Shown: positions 1 through 13,544, numbered from the stretch's first letter. The stretch: 64,000 nt of DNA from Himantopus leucocephalus (GCA_003993805.1 RSEF01000003.1:108234441-108298440), one strand, 5' to 3'. The notes: generated by a model not told the origin, from the sequence alone. Numbers and translations: made by a program.

Positions 1-34
1 CCCTTCCCCTTCCCTTTCCCCTTCCCCTTCCCTG
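1..34. repeat. (CCCTT)n simple repeat at window edge
   Basis: The first 34 bases are an imperfect tandem array of CCCTT/CCCCTT units, all pyrimidine on the plus strand. The array is cut by the window edge, so its true length is unknown. Confidence 0.85.
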
Positions 35-1690
35 CAACCCCTGTCCATTGCCTCCTGTCCTTTTGTGTTTAACCTTCCGGAGGAGTTTGTCTCCACCTTC
101 TCTGTTATCTCACATTAGGTAGTTGAAGACAGCAATTACTTCTTTCTTTTCTTGAGACAGCCCAGTTCTGTCTTGTATTGTTGTGGTACCCAAGCATTTA
201 GAGTGTAATGAAGGTGTCAAATACTCAGATTTGTTTAGATATTCAACACAAATCCCATTTAAAAGCCTCTTGTTCAGTGTGGAAGTCTTGGCCTGATCCT
301 TTGGAATTCAGCGATAAATGTCCAACTGGTATCACTGGAGACAGAACCTGGTCCCATTCAGTTCAGAAATGCTCCCATATACTGTACTCTTTGCTGCTAT
401 ATGCTCTACTACCAGTACTTTGGGTTTAGCTTTTTTTTTTTTTTTCTTTTAAATAACTTACAGGAGTTAATAGGTTTGTTTTCATATTGTTGCTGTAGGG
501 AGCAAGTTGTCAAGGACAAATGTTTTTGTAAACAAAAATCTCACTTGTCGGATATTATTAAGTTACAATCGTTAAATAGAAGCTAGTGGTTTTCGATTCT
601 TTTGTATTTACACGATAAAAAGAATCGAGAGGTGTAGGAAAGATAGCTTTTGAAAGAAGAGGTAAACAATTCATTTAGTATTTTCTGAAGAATCAGTACC
701 CAGAAGGGTACACAGACACATGGCAACGACAGTAACAAAAGATCCTTCTGCCTGTGTACCTAGAATGAAGAGTCCATAAGGACTCAGTCACAGAATGAAT
801 TGAGACACTATTCGTTTTTTGTTGTTGTTTTTTTTTTTTTTTTAATATACACACCTACATTTGCATAACAAAGCAAGCATCTCTGTCTGGAGAATCTGTT
901 AGAAAATGTGGCAAGTACTTAATAACTGCTTATTAAAAAGCGGGTATTGCCGATTCCTGAAGGGAAAACGGAATTAGATTGATTGCAATCTTATCTGATC
1001 CGCTATAAAAATTTCCAAGTTCTTTTTCATACAAGACAGAATCTGCTGATGGAATCAGATGGTTTCTTCACAAATCACATATCCCAGAGGATGGTCTCCT
1101 TCAACTTTTCTGTTTATTTTCTTAAAAATACCACTAAGAACACAAGGGCCTTGAAACACCAAAATGAAATGATTCCTCCATAAACTAGCATAAGTAAAAC
1201 ACCAGTGGGAGAGCTTAAAAAGGTGAAATGTGTTAATGATGCCATTACCACTAGGTCACCTGTTGCCATGAGTGTGAAGGAAAGTGCATTTCTCAAACCC
1301 CAAGCTGCTGTTATAGCAACTTATCACCAGGTCTTGGCAGGACTGCTTGAGATTTCATGATGTGTATAATTTGCAGAGGGCACATTTGCTCCTGCTAAGT
1401 ATACTGATAAACCAAGCTAGAATAAAATTACTTTCAAAAAAATCCCATTCTTACGGCTGCATTTCCTGGCCTGTGGCTGGTTTAAAGCAGAAGATTTAAT
1501 TTTATTTATAGTTCGAGAACATGAATTTAATGAGTTTTTAATGTACCGTGTTATCACACTCCTGGCAAATGCCTCATGATTTTTACCTGGGTTCCTTTCT
1601 TTTCCTTGTGTCCATTTCCCCTTTCCTTTTCCGCCTTCCTCTTTCTCTTCCCCTTTGTACCTAAACTACGTGTGGTGTCTCTTCTCTCAG
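35..1690. other. AT-rich gene-free stretch
   Basis: No coding region or recognisable repeat is supported here. The only structure is two plain T runs, 431-445 (15 T) and 828-843 (16 T). The last 100 bases before 1690 are strongly pyrimidine-rich and end in CTTCTCTCAG, which looks like a 3' splice site for the candidate exon that follows. Confidence 0.6.
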
Positions 1691-1790
1691 GAGCCTGAAG
1701 CCATCAAACTTAAAATAAGCAGAGATTTCAGTAGAAACAGGAGATACACATCACTTCCAGAAATCTCACAGGAAAGTAGCGGTGCAAAAG
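1691..1790 (+). CDS. Candidate internal coding exon, unrecognised
   Basis: A long pyrimidine tract (about 1595-1690) ends in CTCTCAG, a good 3' splice site. The frame starting with GAG at 1691 stays open and reads EPEAIKLKISRDF followed by SRNRRYTSLPEISQE. The composition is charged and polar, unlike the Cys/Phe/Leu-rich chance frames around it. A possible but weak 5' splice site is AAAAG|GTGGAA at 1790/1791, which would give a 100-bp exon. Downstream of it the frame runs into poly-Phe from a T run, so coding would have to stop near there. I do not recognise the protein. No partner exon is visible elsewhere on the plus strand, so this may be a chance match. Confidence 0.25.
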
Positions 1791-4320
1791 GTGGAAGAGA
1801 AGCTGATTGTAGGGCCAGTACAGCTTTTTTTTTTTTTTTCCCCGGCACTTGTGGCTGGTACTGGAGCATTGATAAGCAGAGCAGCAGCTTGCCTCGGCAT
1901 TTACCTCAATTCAGAGCCCTTGGTCTGTGCCCAGACAAGCTTTCACTTCTGCTGGGCTACCTTCTCCAATCTGCCAACATACGCTAGTTTTTGCTGCCCG
2001 TCTGCTTGTGCTGACCCTGCAAGGAGGCTTGGCCACAGCAAAAGCCCCATTTTGCCGTTTGGTTGCTAGAGGTGATAATTTCCCCTGCCTGCAGATCTGT
2101 GATTCTCACCCAGCTTTGTGCCCCTACTAGCCAGATCCTTCTTTCAATGAGATTAGTTAGATATCTATTTGAGCAACAGTCGACTCAGAGGAGATAAAAC
2201 GAACTCTTGATCTCTGAGCTGTGAAAGTTCCTTGTACATATGCTGCATGTATAGATTAACGTACATGCTGCAGGCACACAAGGGGTTCCGTATGTGTTGA
2301 TTCATGAACCCCGCTAAATAAAGCCAAGTGTGTATTTTAAAAGAGGAAGTAACAAGACTGTCCACTTGGTCCTTTGAAGAAAAAGCAAACAAAGGTATTT
2401 TGTTTCCTGTATTTATGACCATAATACGACACACCTAAATAATGTAAAAATGAAAAAAAATATGTACCTACGAAGTAAGTACAATTAATGGCAACTATTT
2501 TTTAACTCTGGGATTAAATGGATGAGTATGCAGACTTACCAGACTTAAAATTTATCAGACTTATAACTGAATTATGACCTATTTGTCACTGATCTCTGAA
2601 CTGTTGAGTTATGTATCATCATTGTTAGGCTCCATATTTACTATTACAGCTGCTGTATTTGTGAGCTATATTATTTGCCATGATCTAGTCCTTCCATCTG
2701 ACATTGGTTAGATAAGTGGGGACATTTTCATTTTACAGTAAAAAAAAGATTATTTCTTCTTTCTTATTCTATGCTCCCATTTTCCCAACCTCATTTGTCT
2801 GCTTTAAGTATTTACTGCTTTCTATCTGCTTTCTATATTCTATACTGCATGAATTTAGGGAGAGGAACTGTCTTCCATGTTATCTGTCTGAAGCTGAGGT
2901 CAGATTGTGTTCTTGTGAGTTGCTCTGTCAATCATTACAAAATTATGACAAGAGTCCTCTTGTCCAAAAGAACAGTGTCTAACAGGTAAATATAGTGTAC
3001 TTTTATATTAGCGGTAGGATGAATCATGTTTTCTACACCTGTTTAGTTACAAGCATTACAAGCATTGCACAGTTCCAAGCTCCTAGCTGCTCAGCCTCCT
3101 AATTCTCCTTATGTAGTCACCAGACAGACACAGGCTCTTCCCAGAGGGTAGTTCAGAGCATCTACATTGGGCTCTTACTGGAATGGGCCCAAACACTGCT
3201 CTGTCCCGTGGAGAAAGAGTGATTACAACGTGAAAGGGGCGATTACATGAACTATGTTAAAGGCTTCTTTATTGCTGCTGAGTACCATCAACAAGTTGCT
3301 TGATCCATAGCTGATCTTACTTACCAGATGAAATTTAAAGCAATGATTTGGAGAAAACTGCAGGTTAATAGATTTATTTCTTAAAATAAAACAGTGGATG
3401 AATGTAGGATATAGAGTTAGTTTAATTGGCATAGTCATTTTAGCTGCAATTAAACACAATATTTCAATGGCACTTATCTCCATTTTGCTTCCTAACACCA
3501 TCAAAAATAAGTACGTAGTGTTTTAGCATTCAAAGATTTCACTTCCTCATAGAACAAAGCAGTGCCTGTGTGTAACACATTAGAATATTATTTGGATTGA
3601 TATTTTTAGCATCTGTATACAAATAGCTTTTTTATTGTGCAATACACGGCAATTACATTTAGGCATAACCTTGTTTCTTCAGGATGACATAGCCTTAATA
3701 ATAACTACATTTTAATTAATATTGTAATTAATTTCATTTTAATACATATTTAATATTGCAATTCATGATGTAGGAGATGAGGGAATATCCAGTATCATAT
3801 ACAGGGCAGGGTGGCTAGTAGCTGGGAATCCTCATAAAAAAAAATTAAAACTACTCAGATAATTTTTTTCTTTTAAATTCCTAAGATCAACCTTAAAATA
3901 TTGTTATGAATTTGCTTTTTAGTCTAGAAATTATCTCTGTCTTCTAAAATTTTCAGTAGATTTGTCACTTCATTAATATTCTTTTTGGAGCAAATGTTCA
4001 GAACAGAACAATGTCAAAGAAAGGAAATTGCACTGTCTTTGCTGTTCACATCCTTGGAGTTACATGCCAGTCTTTGAGGTAGAAATTCATCTGTAGACTG
4101 TGTGGGGTTGTGAGATGAACGTTGGTTTGGTACAAGGAATGTGAAGGAAAAAAATGTAAAAAACCCATGTGCAAATGAGAAGACTTCATTATTTTCCCCA
4201 CAAATGTAAAGTAACTGATCATGCAAACGAGGGAATGAAACCTGACCTAATAGCCAGTGGTGATGCTTGAGTGTATTCTTGCAGGTGTTCCACAGCAGGA
4301 ATTAAAACTGGATGTTTTAT
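1791..4320. other. AT-rich gene-free stretch
   Basis: Nothing with clear homology is visible. The short open frames here are Cys-, Phe- and Leu-rich or overlap T runs (for example 1826-1839) and behave like chance frames. It ends where the 3' tail of a minus-strand CR1 begins. Confidence 0.5.
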
Positions 4321-5212
4321 AGAATCATAGAATCATACTTTGGGTTGGAAGGGACCTTTAAAGGTCATCTAGTCCAACCTCCCCTGCAATGAGCAGGGAC
4401 ATCTTCAACTTCATCAGGTTGCTCAGAGCTCTGTCCTACCTGACCTGGAATGTTTCCAGGCATGGAGCATCTATCAGCTCTCTGGGTAACCTGTGCCACT
4501 TTTTCACCACCCTCACGGTAAAAAATTTCTTCCTTCTATCTAGTCTAAATCTACCTGTTTTTAGTTTAAAACCATTACCCCTTGTCCTATCGCAACAGGC
4601 CCTGCTAAAAAGTTTGTCTCCATCTTTCCTGTAGGCCTCCTTCAGGTACTGGAAGGCTGCTATAAGATCTTGCCAAAGCCTTCTCTTCTCCAGGCTGGAG
4701 AACCTCAGCTCTCAGCGTGTCTTCACAGGAGAGGTGTTCCATTCCTCTGATCATTTTTGTGGCCTCCTCTGGACCCATTCCAACAGGTCCATGTCTTTCC
4801 TGTGCTGAGGGCTCCAGAGCTGGATGCAGGACTCCAGGTGGAGTCTCAGGAGAGCAGAGTAGAGGGGCAGAATCACCTCCCTTGACCTGCTGGCCACGCT
4901 TCTTTTGATGCCGCCCAGGATGCGGTTGGCTTTCTGGGCTGTGAGTGCATGTTGTCAGCTCATGTCCAGCTTTTCATTCAGCAATACCCCCAAGTCCTTC
5001 TTGACAGAGCTGCGTTCAATCCCTTCATTCCCCAGCCTATATTGATACTGGGGGTTGCCCCGATCCAGGTGCAGGACCTCACACTTGGCCTTATTGAACC
5101 TCATGAAGTTTGCAAAGGCCTACTTCTGGACCCTGTCCAGGTCCCTCTGGGCAGCATCCCATCCCTCAGGCCGGTTAACCACACCACTCAGCTTGGTGTC
5201 ATCTACAAAACG
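4321..5212 (-). mobile_element. CR1 LINE, 5'-truncated, 0.9 kb
   Basis: The left end is the reverse complement of a CR1 3' terminus: two AGAATCAT units followed by GGGTTGGAAGGGACCTTTAA and GGTCATCTAGTCCAACC. The copy then continues through CR1 sequence antisense to the C-terminal part of ORF2, with landmarks CTTCTCTTCTCCAGGCTGGA near 4680, AACAGGTCCATGTC near 4782 and CACTTGGCCTTATTGAACCT near 5083. It stops at about 5212, inside the reverse transcriptase region, so it is a typical 5'-truncated insertion. The ORF2 remnant has many stops and frame changes; it is not functional. It served here as the ruler for estimating the sizes of the two gapped minus-strand copies. Confidence 0.93.
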
Positions 5213-8200
5213 ACTGTCCTAGCAAGCAGCACATGCAATTTCCATATTTTTTGTAAGGGGCATCATACAGTCTTTCTGCCCATCAGCTATTTCAAGCTGT
5301 AACGAGGAGAGACCCATAAGGTGTTAATGTCTTAGATGCGATCAGAATGTGTCTACAGGATTTTGAACTACTGGTGAGATGGGAATTCTCTGTCTCAGTT
5401 CAAGAATATCATGAATCTTCGGCTTCTGCTAAGTAAGTCTCTGAGCAGTTCACTATGTTCAGAGCTTCCGCAGCATTTTGGCCACTTTACAAATGTGATC
5501 AGTGAAAAGTCAGGAGTTAGTAGCTGTTGATAGGATCAAGAAAGTAATAATTGTTTAAGCATAGACATAGATGTGACAGCATGTAATACTCAAATCTACA
5601 AAGTTTCCTCATTACCAAATGGTTTGGATAAACGTTTGTCCTGTGAAACTAAAAGGAGTTTAGGCACCTGTAAAGCATCTGTGAATTTGGTCCTAAAGAG
5701 CTAGAAAATATTCAGATTCCTAAATCAGGTGCTAAAATGAGAATGGTGACATCTAATAGCCTCTCCCTGAAAGTGACAATGCTTTTTATTTTTTTATTTT
5801 TTTATTTTTAGAGATCTTTAGAGGCTCATGCTTGATATTCCTCCACTCTAAGAAATTGGGAACATGTTTGGTTGATCCCTTTAGAATTGCATGTACTCTT
5901 AAGTAAGAGTTAGAAAATTCTTAGTGTAAAACAAAATCTAACAGGGACGCAAACATATTCAGTTTTATCTAGAAACGTAGTCATGTACTGTGAACTGTGT
6001 TTCTGAGGTCTTTTTGTTTCTCATTTTTTCCTACAATCATTAGTTCTGGTCAGGGTTCCCTGACACCATTCCTGAGTCGCATCTTCAACAATTATGGTTA
6101 GAAACATTTCTCTAAAAGCTCTACTTCAGGCCAAACAAGCCTGGGTAAACCGCAATGTGCTTCAACTCCAATGTGCTATTTGTTGTGTGAGTGGAATAGG
6201 AACATAGGTGTACAAGATAACATCGGACGTATCATAGCGTTGTGAACCCATATATTTATGAATACTTTTTTCAAACATACATTAATGCTGCTAATGAAGC
6301 TATGTAACGATGCAATATACTTCAAGAATTTCTATTATCTTCAGCCTTTAAACATTTTTATGCTGATTTGATTTATTACTTCCTGTCTTTCCTTTTGCCT
6401 CCCTCAGCTACGTAGCCATGCAGGAGGCAAGGGGGATTCATCTGACCAGATACCAACTCCTTTTAGTCAATAAAGAAAACAGGTATTTTTAGTGTACAAT
6501 TAATTTCATCCTTAAATAAATATTTAAAATAACACAAATTAATCTCACCCTAGAAGTAGTCGTTTTTCTGTGTTGATTATAGAGAAGCCTTGGGTGACCA
6601 GATACATATACCAACATTGTAGATGTCTAATGGGAGGTTTAGCTTAAGACATCTAAATCTGGATGTCTGTTTGTAGATATCTAACTGAAAGCTTGATATC
6701 TAGGTGCTATTATAGTCAGTGGAGTCTGGAAAGTGATTCAGTGTAGGTGTCTATTTTAGGATGAACTGAGTTAGTTCTCTAGGTTCAGTTCACTGTATTG
6801 ATTAGCTCTCCCTTGGCTCTACAAGGAACTCCAGGTATATAGTGAACTTGTAAACAACTATGCATTAACACCTAGTTTCAGTGCCTTAAATCACAAGTCT
6901 TACTACTCCTGTCTTCCACTCATTTTATTTCACTTATACATCTTAAAGGTTTTCTTGAACTAGTCAAGTAATCTTAAACCCAGTTCCATCTAGGTTATCT
7001 TTTCTGCAACACCTTTTTGCTTTGGTCATCTATAATAGCATCTCCATAACTTCAGCATCTTTGGATTTCTTTTATCCTCTCACATGTCCTGCTTATCATC
7101 ATTATATAGCAATTATATAGCAACATCATCATTGCCAGAATATTGCTTACATTACTGATAAAATTTCCCAAACCATCTCTCATGTTACTATATTGCATGG
7201 TGGGCAAGACCTTACTTTCTCCTTCTCACACCTACACACAGCTCATTTACGGGGCATGCTGATACATTTCAGATGTTGATATACAGACAACATTTTAAAT
7301 TTAATTAAATGATAGCACATATCACATTCTTTTCAATGTAAAAAAAAAAACCACAACAGAAAAACAGAAAGTAGATGAACATTTAGAAAAATCACTATTA
7401 ACTTTTACAGCTAGATCTGTTATTGGACCCCGTATAGCTCTAACTATTTCAGCGTTTCCCTTCACTTGTTTCTATAACCTTACTCCAGTAGTCCTTATAA
7501 CTTTATTTCTCTGTTCCTTTAAAAAAATTATTTCTTTTCACAGCTCCCGTGGTCTTCAAGAACTGTTCCATATCACTCTATGTCAATTCCTCCTTTAGTT
7601 CAAACACTTAAATGAGTCACATCTTCTTTTTCACTTTGCAGTCTCACCTTTCCTACTAGTTACTCTCAATGATGTCTCAATGCTTTTTTTTTATTGAAGT
7701 CTAAAATATAGAGTCCCATTCTGTGAGCTGCTGAACACTTGCTGAGTGGCTATAGGTCTGTTGACTTCAGTAGGAGTATATAAAGTAAGAACTCAAGACC
7801 TTCCAAGACTTCTAAATGAAAATTTTATGTATGCCAAGTTAAATTGCACTGTATTTTATATCCTTTTCCATTTTTTGAGTTCTTAGTTTCTTACTGACAT
7901 TTGTGAAAGACTACTTTATGAAAACACAAGCATGCAGTTAGAATAAAATAGATAGAATAATGCATATTAATTAATATCGTTTCACTTTTGTCAGTAGTAC
8001 ATTTTAAAGACTGAATGTTACTTTCTGGAGTAATTTAAGCATATGCATTCACTATTAACCTAGGAGCAGTTATCATTAACTCCTTTGGTAAAGAAAATTA
8101 TACCTTTCTTTTCTGCTGCTGGTGTTTACAATATGCAGTGCTGGGGTACTTTAGGTATGTAAGTACCAGTGAAAGTAAATAGCACTTAGAAGTGGTCAAG

Positions 8201-9012
8201 AGTAAGGCATTTGGCTGTCTAACCTACTGATTTTTTTTTTAATTAATTATTTTCCTCACAGTTAATAAAGAATGGCAATAAAACAAAACAAATCTTGGAT
8301 GCCTAGTTTATTTCTTATCAGAACTCTTTAATTTTGAAATTTCAGGAATCAGTCTAGTAGCAAGTGTCGGAGTAAATAAATACTTTCTATACTGATCTGT
8401 GTCATTCTTCAACTTCATAAGAGTGCCTTCGGCCTATAATATGTGTATTATCACTTATGTGTTTCCCTCAAAGAAGAGTCAGCTTTTGAACACTTGAAAG
8501 CTTGGTCTTAGAAGTGTCAACTGAAATTCAAGCTATTAACAGGGATGAAGAAACAGAAGGAACAACAGAGATTAAATTACTTACCAATAGTTAAAGAAAA
8601 GATTAATAACTGTTGAGGGCTGACTTCGTATCACTTGGTCCTATTTGATGACCTATGCACATGACAATGTAGCATACTTTCGTGGGTGAAAAATTCTAAC
8701 TAATAATGTCCTAATTAAACCCCAAACCTTGACGATAAAAGTTCAGTGTGTATTTTACACTGGAACAGGGGTTCCTAAACTTACTCACTTTGTGCACAAC
8801 CATACTGCAACAACATCCAACCATATGTATTTTGGCGGGGATGCATTCACCTTACTATTGCTGCTGATAGGATGAATGCACAGTTTGGGAGTCACCGACA
8901 GGAAATCCAAGCTTACTCCACAAGAAAAGTCTTTGATTTTTCCTTCATTGGTTGGGGAATAATGACCCAAGAAGGGATTTGACTTGTGCGTTTGTTCTGG
9001 TTGCCCAGAAAA
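5213..9012. other. AT-rich gene-free stretch
   Basis: No gene is supported. It contains a (TTTTTTA)n patch at 5783-5810. At 6621-6765 there is a cluster of diverged GATRTCTAA-type words in both orientations. A weak resemblance to the dispersed TTGACTTCAGTGGGAG hairpin motif is seen around 7700-7785. The remainder is featureless to the eye. Confidence 0.5.
5783..5810. repeat. (TTTTTTA)n simple repeat
   Basis: There are about four units of T5-7 followed by A. It is a simple low-complexity patch. Confidence 0.8.
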
Positions 9013-9080
9013 CTGAGCTGGCATAAAGTAGTGTAGCACGTTGGGAGTCAATGGCATTAGGACAGATTATGCCAGCTGAG
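9013..9080. repeat. Imperfect hairpin element (old palindromic repeat)
   Basis: The left arm CTGAGCTGGCATAA (9013-9026) pairs with the right arm TTATGCCAGCTGAG (9067-9080) with one mismatch over 14 bp, across a 40-base loop that contains GAGTCAATGG. The wording resembles a diverged palindromic repeat that recurs in reptile and bird DNA (GAGCTGGTGTAAATCA and CAATGGAGC motifs). The family name is not known to me. Confidence 0.5.
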
Positions 9081-12000
9081 GAGCTGGAGTTGAAATAAAT
9101 TGAGAAACCTGATTATAACTGAGCCATTGTATATGTGGAAAAGTATTTGAAGTCCTTCAGTGTTTCCTTGTGACCACATGTAGATATGATTTTTAATGCC
9201 CTAAACCTCCTTAATCAAGATCTTAGTTTTAAAAATTGTTATTAAACATCTTTGCCCAAAGTATTTTTGTATTTGATATACCACAAATGTCGCCTACGTC
9301 TCAGCAAATATGCACTGTGATTAAAGGGTATAATCTCTCAAGAGAGGTTTATAATCATTTTAATTACCCTGGACTTAATAAAAGGAGTTAAGGGATTTAA
9401 TAAAAGGGCATTAAGAGATTGCCAAAGGGTTAAATATATATATTTTTATAAGAAAAATTGTAAAGCTTCTGTGGCTTTGAGGTGGGAAGGTGGGAAGGCT
9501 TAGTGGGAAAAGAGGAGGAGGTGAGCAAAAGTCAAGATGAGGATTAGTGTCAATTAAGCTTCCCTTTGAACCTCCTAACTTGCATATGCAGAACCTGACA
9601 CAGCTGAAAATATTTGCAATTTCCTGGGCCACACCAGACCAGAGAGGTTGGTGTACAGCTCACTGACCTACAGGAAACTGCAAGGGAGCAAAAGAAAGAT
9701 ATAAAACCGGCCAATTTCTTCTGGCTCAGTGATAAGATATTTTAGCATGAGGTCAGGGGAGATGATCTGGAGTGCATGAGGGAATTTTGAGAGTCGATAG
9801 AGTCATTTCTCAAGCCCCAAAGATTTTGTTTGGTTGAGACCTACCTTAGATCAAAATTAAACAAATTCTCTGCTCTAATCCTCATCCTCTGCTCTCAAGT
9901 TTCAGGTTAGCATAGAATTTGGTTTATTTCTAGTCTTCTAGAATATAATAAATGTAATTAGAGATGAGAAGTTGAAAGTGAACCGACAATCTTCAGACAG
10001 GAAATTCTATAGCTCTTACAAAACAAGGCAAAATCCAACATACAAACACCTAGAACATTGCCTGACTTCACCCTTATGCTGAATCAAACCTGAAGCCTTA
10101 ACCAGAGAGATAAGGTGGAGATCCAAATGTAGATAACTGAACATTAAATCAGCACGAGTTCTCTTGAAGGTTTTGTTGGCTGGAAGTAAAATGAGTTGCT
10201 TAGGTTTTCCAGTTCAAGCTAACACACACTTGTAATGTGTTTTCCATTTCCTAACACTACAGTCTTTCAATGCTGGGCTAAATCCTTTCTCCTGGTTGTG
10301 GGCGTTCCTGTAAGCCTCAGGGATAGACATTCCGTACAAGGAGGCACAGAGGAGTGCCTTGGGGCTTATAATGCCTGTTTTCTTCTATACTGCATCCTGG
10401 ATAGGAACAACCTCCTTGGACAACAATTTTATATGACCGTGTAGAAGTTCCACATCTTATAACCCTTTCCCTTTCCCTCTCTCCTCAGTGACCACACCTC
10501 TGGTGTGCAGAGAAACCTGGTGCTGAAGTCAGCATTCAGAAATGAAATTTAAACACAAGAGAAGTGAATCTGTACCCACCTTTATCATTCAAAATACCAA
10601 GAAACCTTCAGATAAGTGGGACAATGTAACATTACTTAAAAAATCAAAGCCAACATCTGTTCATATGTACCTGTGCATGTTTTTCTCTGCTTTCTTTCTT
10701 CCCACCTCTTTATGAGTAAAAGCTACAGAAGCCGGGCCAAAGGCACTCAACCCCTTCTATATTGTGTAAAATGCATAGGGATGTTCTTTAAGTCTATACT
10801 TAGCAAGTGATAAGTTTGAGAAAGCCATTTTCTCTAGCATGGAAGTATGAGGATAGCTGAGAATATGTATGAATAGCTCATGTGCTGTTCTTTGATCAAA
10901 AACATAATTGTTTCCTCACTTGTTTGAGATGTGCTAGAAATGCAAAACAATAACCATTTAAAAATTATTTTTGACAAGCAGTGACTGGAGATGGCAAGAA
11001 AAATGGAGCAGCAGAAAAACTAGTATATTTTGGATAACTGGTATGCTTCACCAGGTCTTGTAGCAGAAACAATCTAAAACAGAATTTTGAGAATTTTGAG
11101 CAGGTCCATGCAGCCACACTAGCTTTGTTCTGAATTCTGTGTGGTTGTAATTCAAAAAAACACTACTGAACAAAATATATGTTTTATTCTGTTAATGAAT
11201 GAAACCTAGAGGTTTTGAATGCTTCTGTTGACTGTTGAAAAGAGATTGATTCACTGCAGAGTAATTCAAGAAGGTTGTTGGCAGAAACAAACAAACATAC
11301 AAACAAATAAATCCCTAGGCATCTAACCTGCAAAAGAAAACAGCTTTTTTTCTTTTTTAACACTGGGAGTGTCTCATAAATAGTAAAGCCAGCTTTTGCG
11401 CTTTTTTTTCCCCTTTGGCTAAGTGCTTAGGGCCTTCACAGTGGAAATATAACATATGGATTGTAAACCTTCCGAGGAAGGAACCGTGTTTTCCTTTTAC
11501 TGTGGACAGCAGTCAGCTCTGCTGAGTTTCTGTGTCTCTGAAATGGTTCTCCAGGTCTGTCTACATTGCAAAAACTCATAAAAATTCAGTAATATCTTTA
11601 CACAGACAAGTTAAAGCAGCGGGGGCTTTAAGCACTGTTAGCATTTCATGTTCCATATTAGCTAACTCCAGTTACCTTATCTATCTTGGTTGCTGGTGGA
11701 AGCTGGGGCTGCGGCACAGCAGCGGCTGATGCACACCTAACTGTTGGCTGACATGGTTCCACCCTCTCTGGCAGCCAGTAGTTAGATTGGTTTAAATTGC
11801 TGTGCAACCGCAGTTTAAATCATCTAACCTGGGTTAGGTAACCCAAGCTAAGAACACACCTTTCTTTGTGGTGTGCTTCAGCATGACTTTCATGTTGGTT
11901 TTATGTTTCCCACTAAAACAGAGATTGGTATGGAAAGTGAATGTACTCAGAGGAACACTACTGAGTTCCACTGGAGATTTAGCCTTTGGCTACAACAGGC

Positions 12001-12179
12001 ACAGCCCTAAGTCCTGAGAAAATTCCATATACTCCCTGTGACTCATTTCTGCATACCTTGCTCAGGCAAAGATTCCACTTAACTTAATAGGATATTTTTA
12101 AAAAGGGCCAGACTAGCAGTTACACAGGATATAGCTGTCAGATTGTCAGATCAAGAAAAGTTAGTTGGCTTTTTTTGGA
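9081..12179. other. AT-rich gene-free stretch
   Basis: No coding region or named repeat is recognised. Short low-complexity patches occur, such as TA alternation near 9433-9447 and an ACAAAC patch near 11286-11310. Confidence 0.5.
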
Positions 12180-12201
12180 GGGGGGGAGGAGTTGGGGGGG
12201 G
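12180..12201 (+). repeat. G-run pair, possible G-quadruplex
   Basis: Runs of 7 G (12180-12186) and 8 G (12194-12201) are separated by AGGAGTT. Each run can be split into two G3 tracts, so the stretch fits a G3+ four-tract pattern with loops of 7 bases or less. Whether it folds is inference. Confidence 0.5.
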
Positions 12202-12899
12202 ACACGACTACACAGTGTTTTCATAGCATAGGCAGTGGAAAACGTTCCTTTTAACAGTATTAGGGTTTTTAAAATTGTGTCTGTAAAAATGCATGGGCTT
12301 TATTTTTAAGGTTTTTCATCGTTCTGGTCCTGCTTTGTATAAAGCACTTAAGCCCATGCTGTATGTTAAATACATAGGCAGTACTATGAACTTAAATTTC
12401 ATTTCATTACATTTAAGCACACGCTTAAATGATTTGCTGGACTGAAGCCAGAATGCTTGCTGAATCAAACTGAAATACAGCAATGTCTGTTCCTCCCCCT
12501 TAAACAAACAAGCACTAAATGAAATACAATAAAATAACATTCCCAGAGAAATCTTGTGCCACAGAAAGAACTGCTGCATTGTTGTATTAGTAATTTGTCT
12601 AATGTTCAGTATCTGCGATGTTCATACAAGTGTAATGCAGTAGTAATTAGGTAAGCCTTGCGATTTTCTCCTCATGCTATACTGGGCATAGTTTTGTAGA
12701 GGAAGAAAGTAAAATGAAACTAAGTAAGAAAACAAAAGCTGGAAATGTCATTCCAAATTGCTTGACTTAAACTAAGTAATGATATTGCAGTCTTTACAGC
12801 AGCAGTGGAGCCTTGAAAAAATCTGGATTCACTTCTCTCAGTGCAGGGTGTGCAACCCAGGACTTGTAAAGTGAGACTCACCTCACAGAGCTACAGATG

Positions 12900-12990
12900 C
12901 TTCACCAAGGCTAGTGAGTTAATGTCTGTTTCTGGTACAAACTGTAAAATGAGAATAATGCTAGTTATTAGATATTACAAGGGAAATGTG
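12900..12990 (-). mobile_element. Possible ancient MIR-like SINE fragment
   Basis: The words AACTGTAAAATGAGAATAAT and GTTATTAGATATTACAAGGG resemble the MIR segment that reads 'ctgtaaaatg(a/g)ggataata' on its minus strand. The match is short and diverged, so the assignment is tentative. Confidence 0.3.
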
Positions 12991-13544
12991 TTGATTTTTC
13001 AAACATGCTGAAAAATATCCCATCTGTTTTCTATTCTAAGTAGAGCCAATTCAGTATATTTTGATTTTTATTGTGCTTTGTTACTAGGAGCATTACATGT
13101 AATGTACTGACAAACGAGCCAGAGTAAGAGACAGAGAAAGACAATAAAAGAAGGAATAACAATTGGACAATACCAAAAATAATATCAAGTACCTGTGAAC
13201 CAACCGGTGAAACAGCAAGAATATTTTTTACTACACTGGATTATGAATCAGGGCCTAAACCACAGTGAGCTGTTTCTTTGGGGAAGGAAGTTTAATTATT
13301 TTTCTCCGCCTAAATATGCAAGGCAGTGCAGGGTTTACCAAAAATTTTTACATGTGCATCCCCATACCCAAGCAGAACAACACTTTTAGGGCCTTTTACA
13401 TTAGGCTTTAGGCCTCCAGTAAACCTGTGATGCTCCATTGACTGAATTGGAGTTATAAGCACTCTTCGATGGACAGGCTTCAGTATTTCAGACTGCTAAG
13501 TGCTCCACAAAGCTTTCTGCTCCCTGCTGCACCGAGGTGGGCAG

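Noticed and set aside
4389..5302. Plus-strand frames over the CR1 at 4.3 kb
   Set aside because: They are antisense to a LINE fragment and carry no independent coding evidence.
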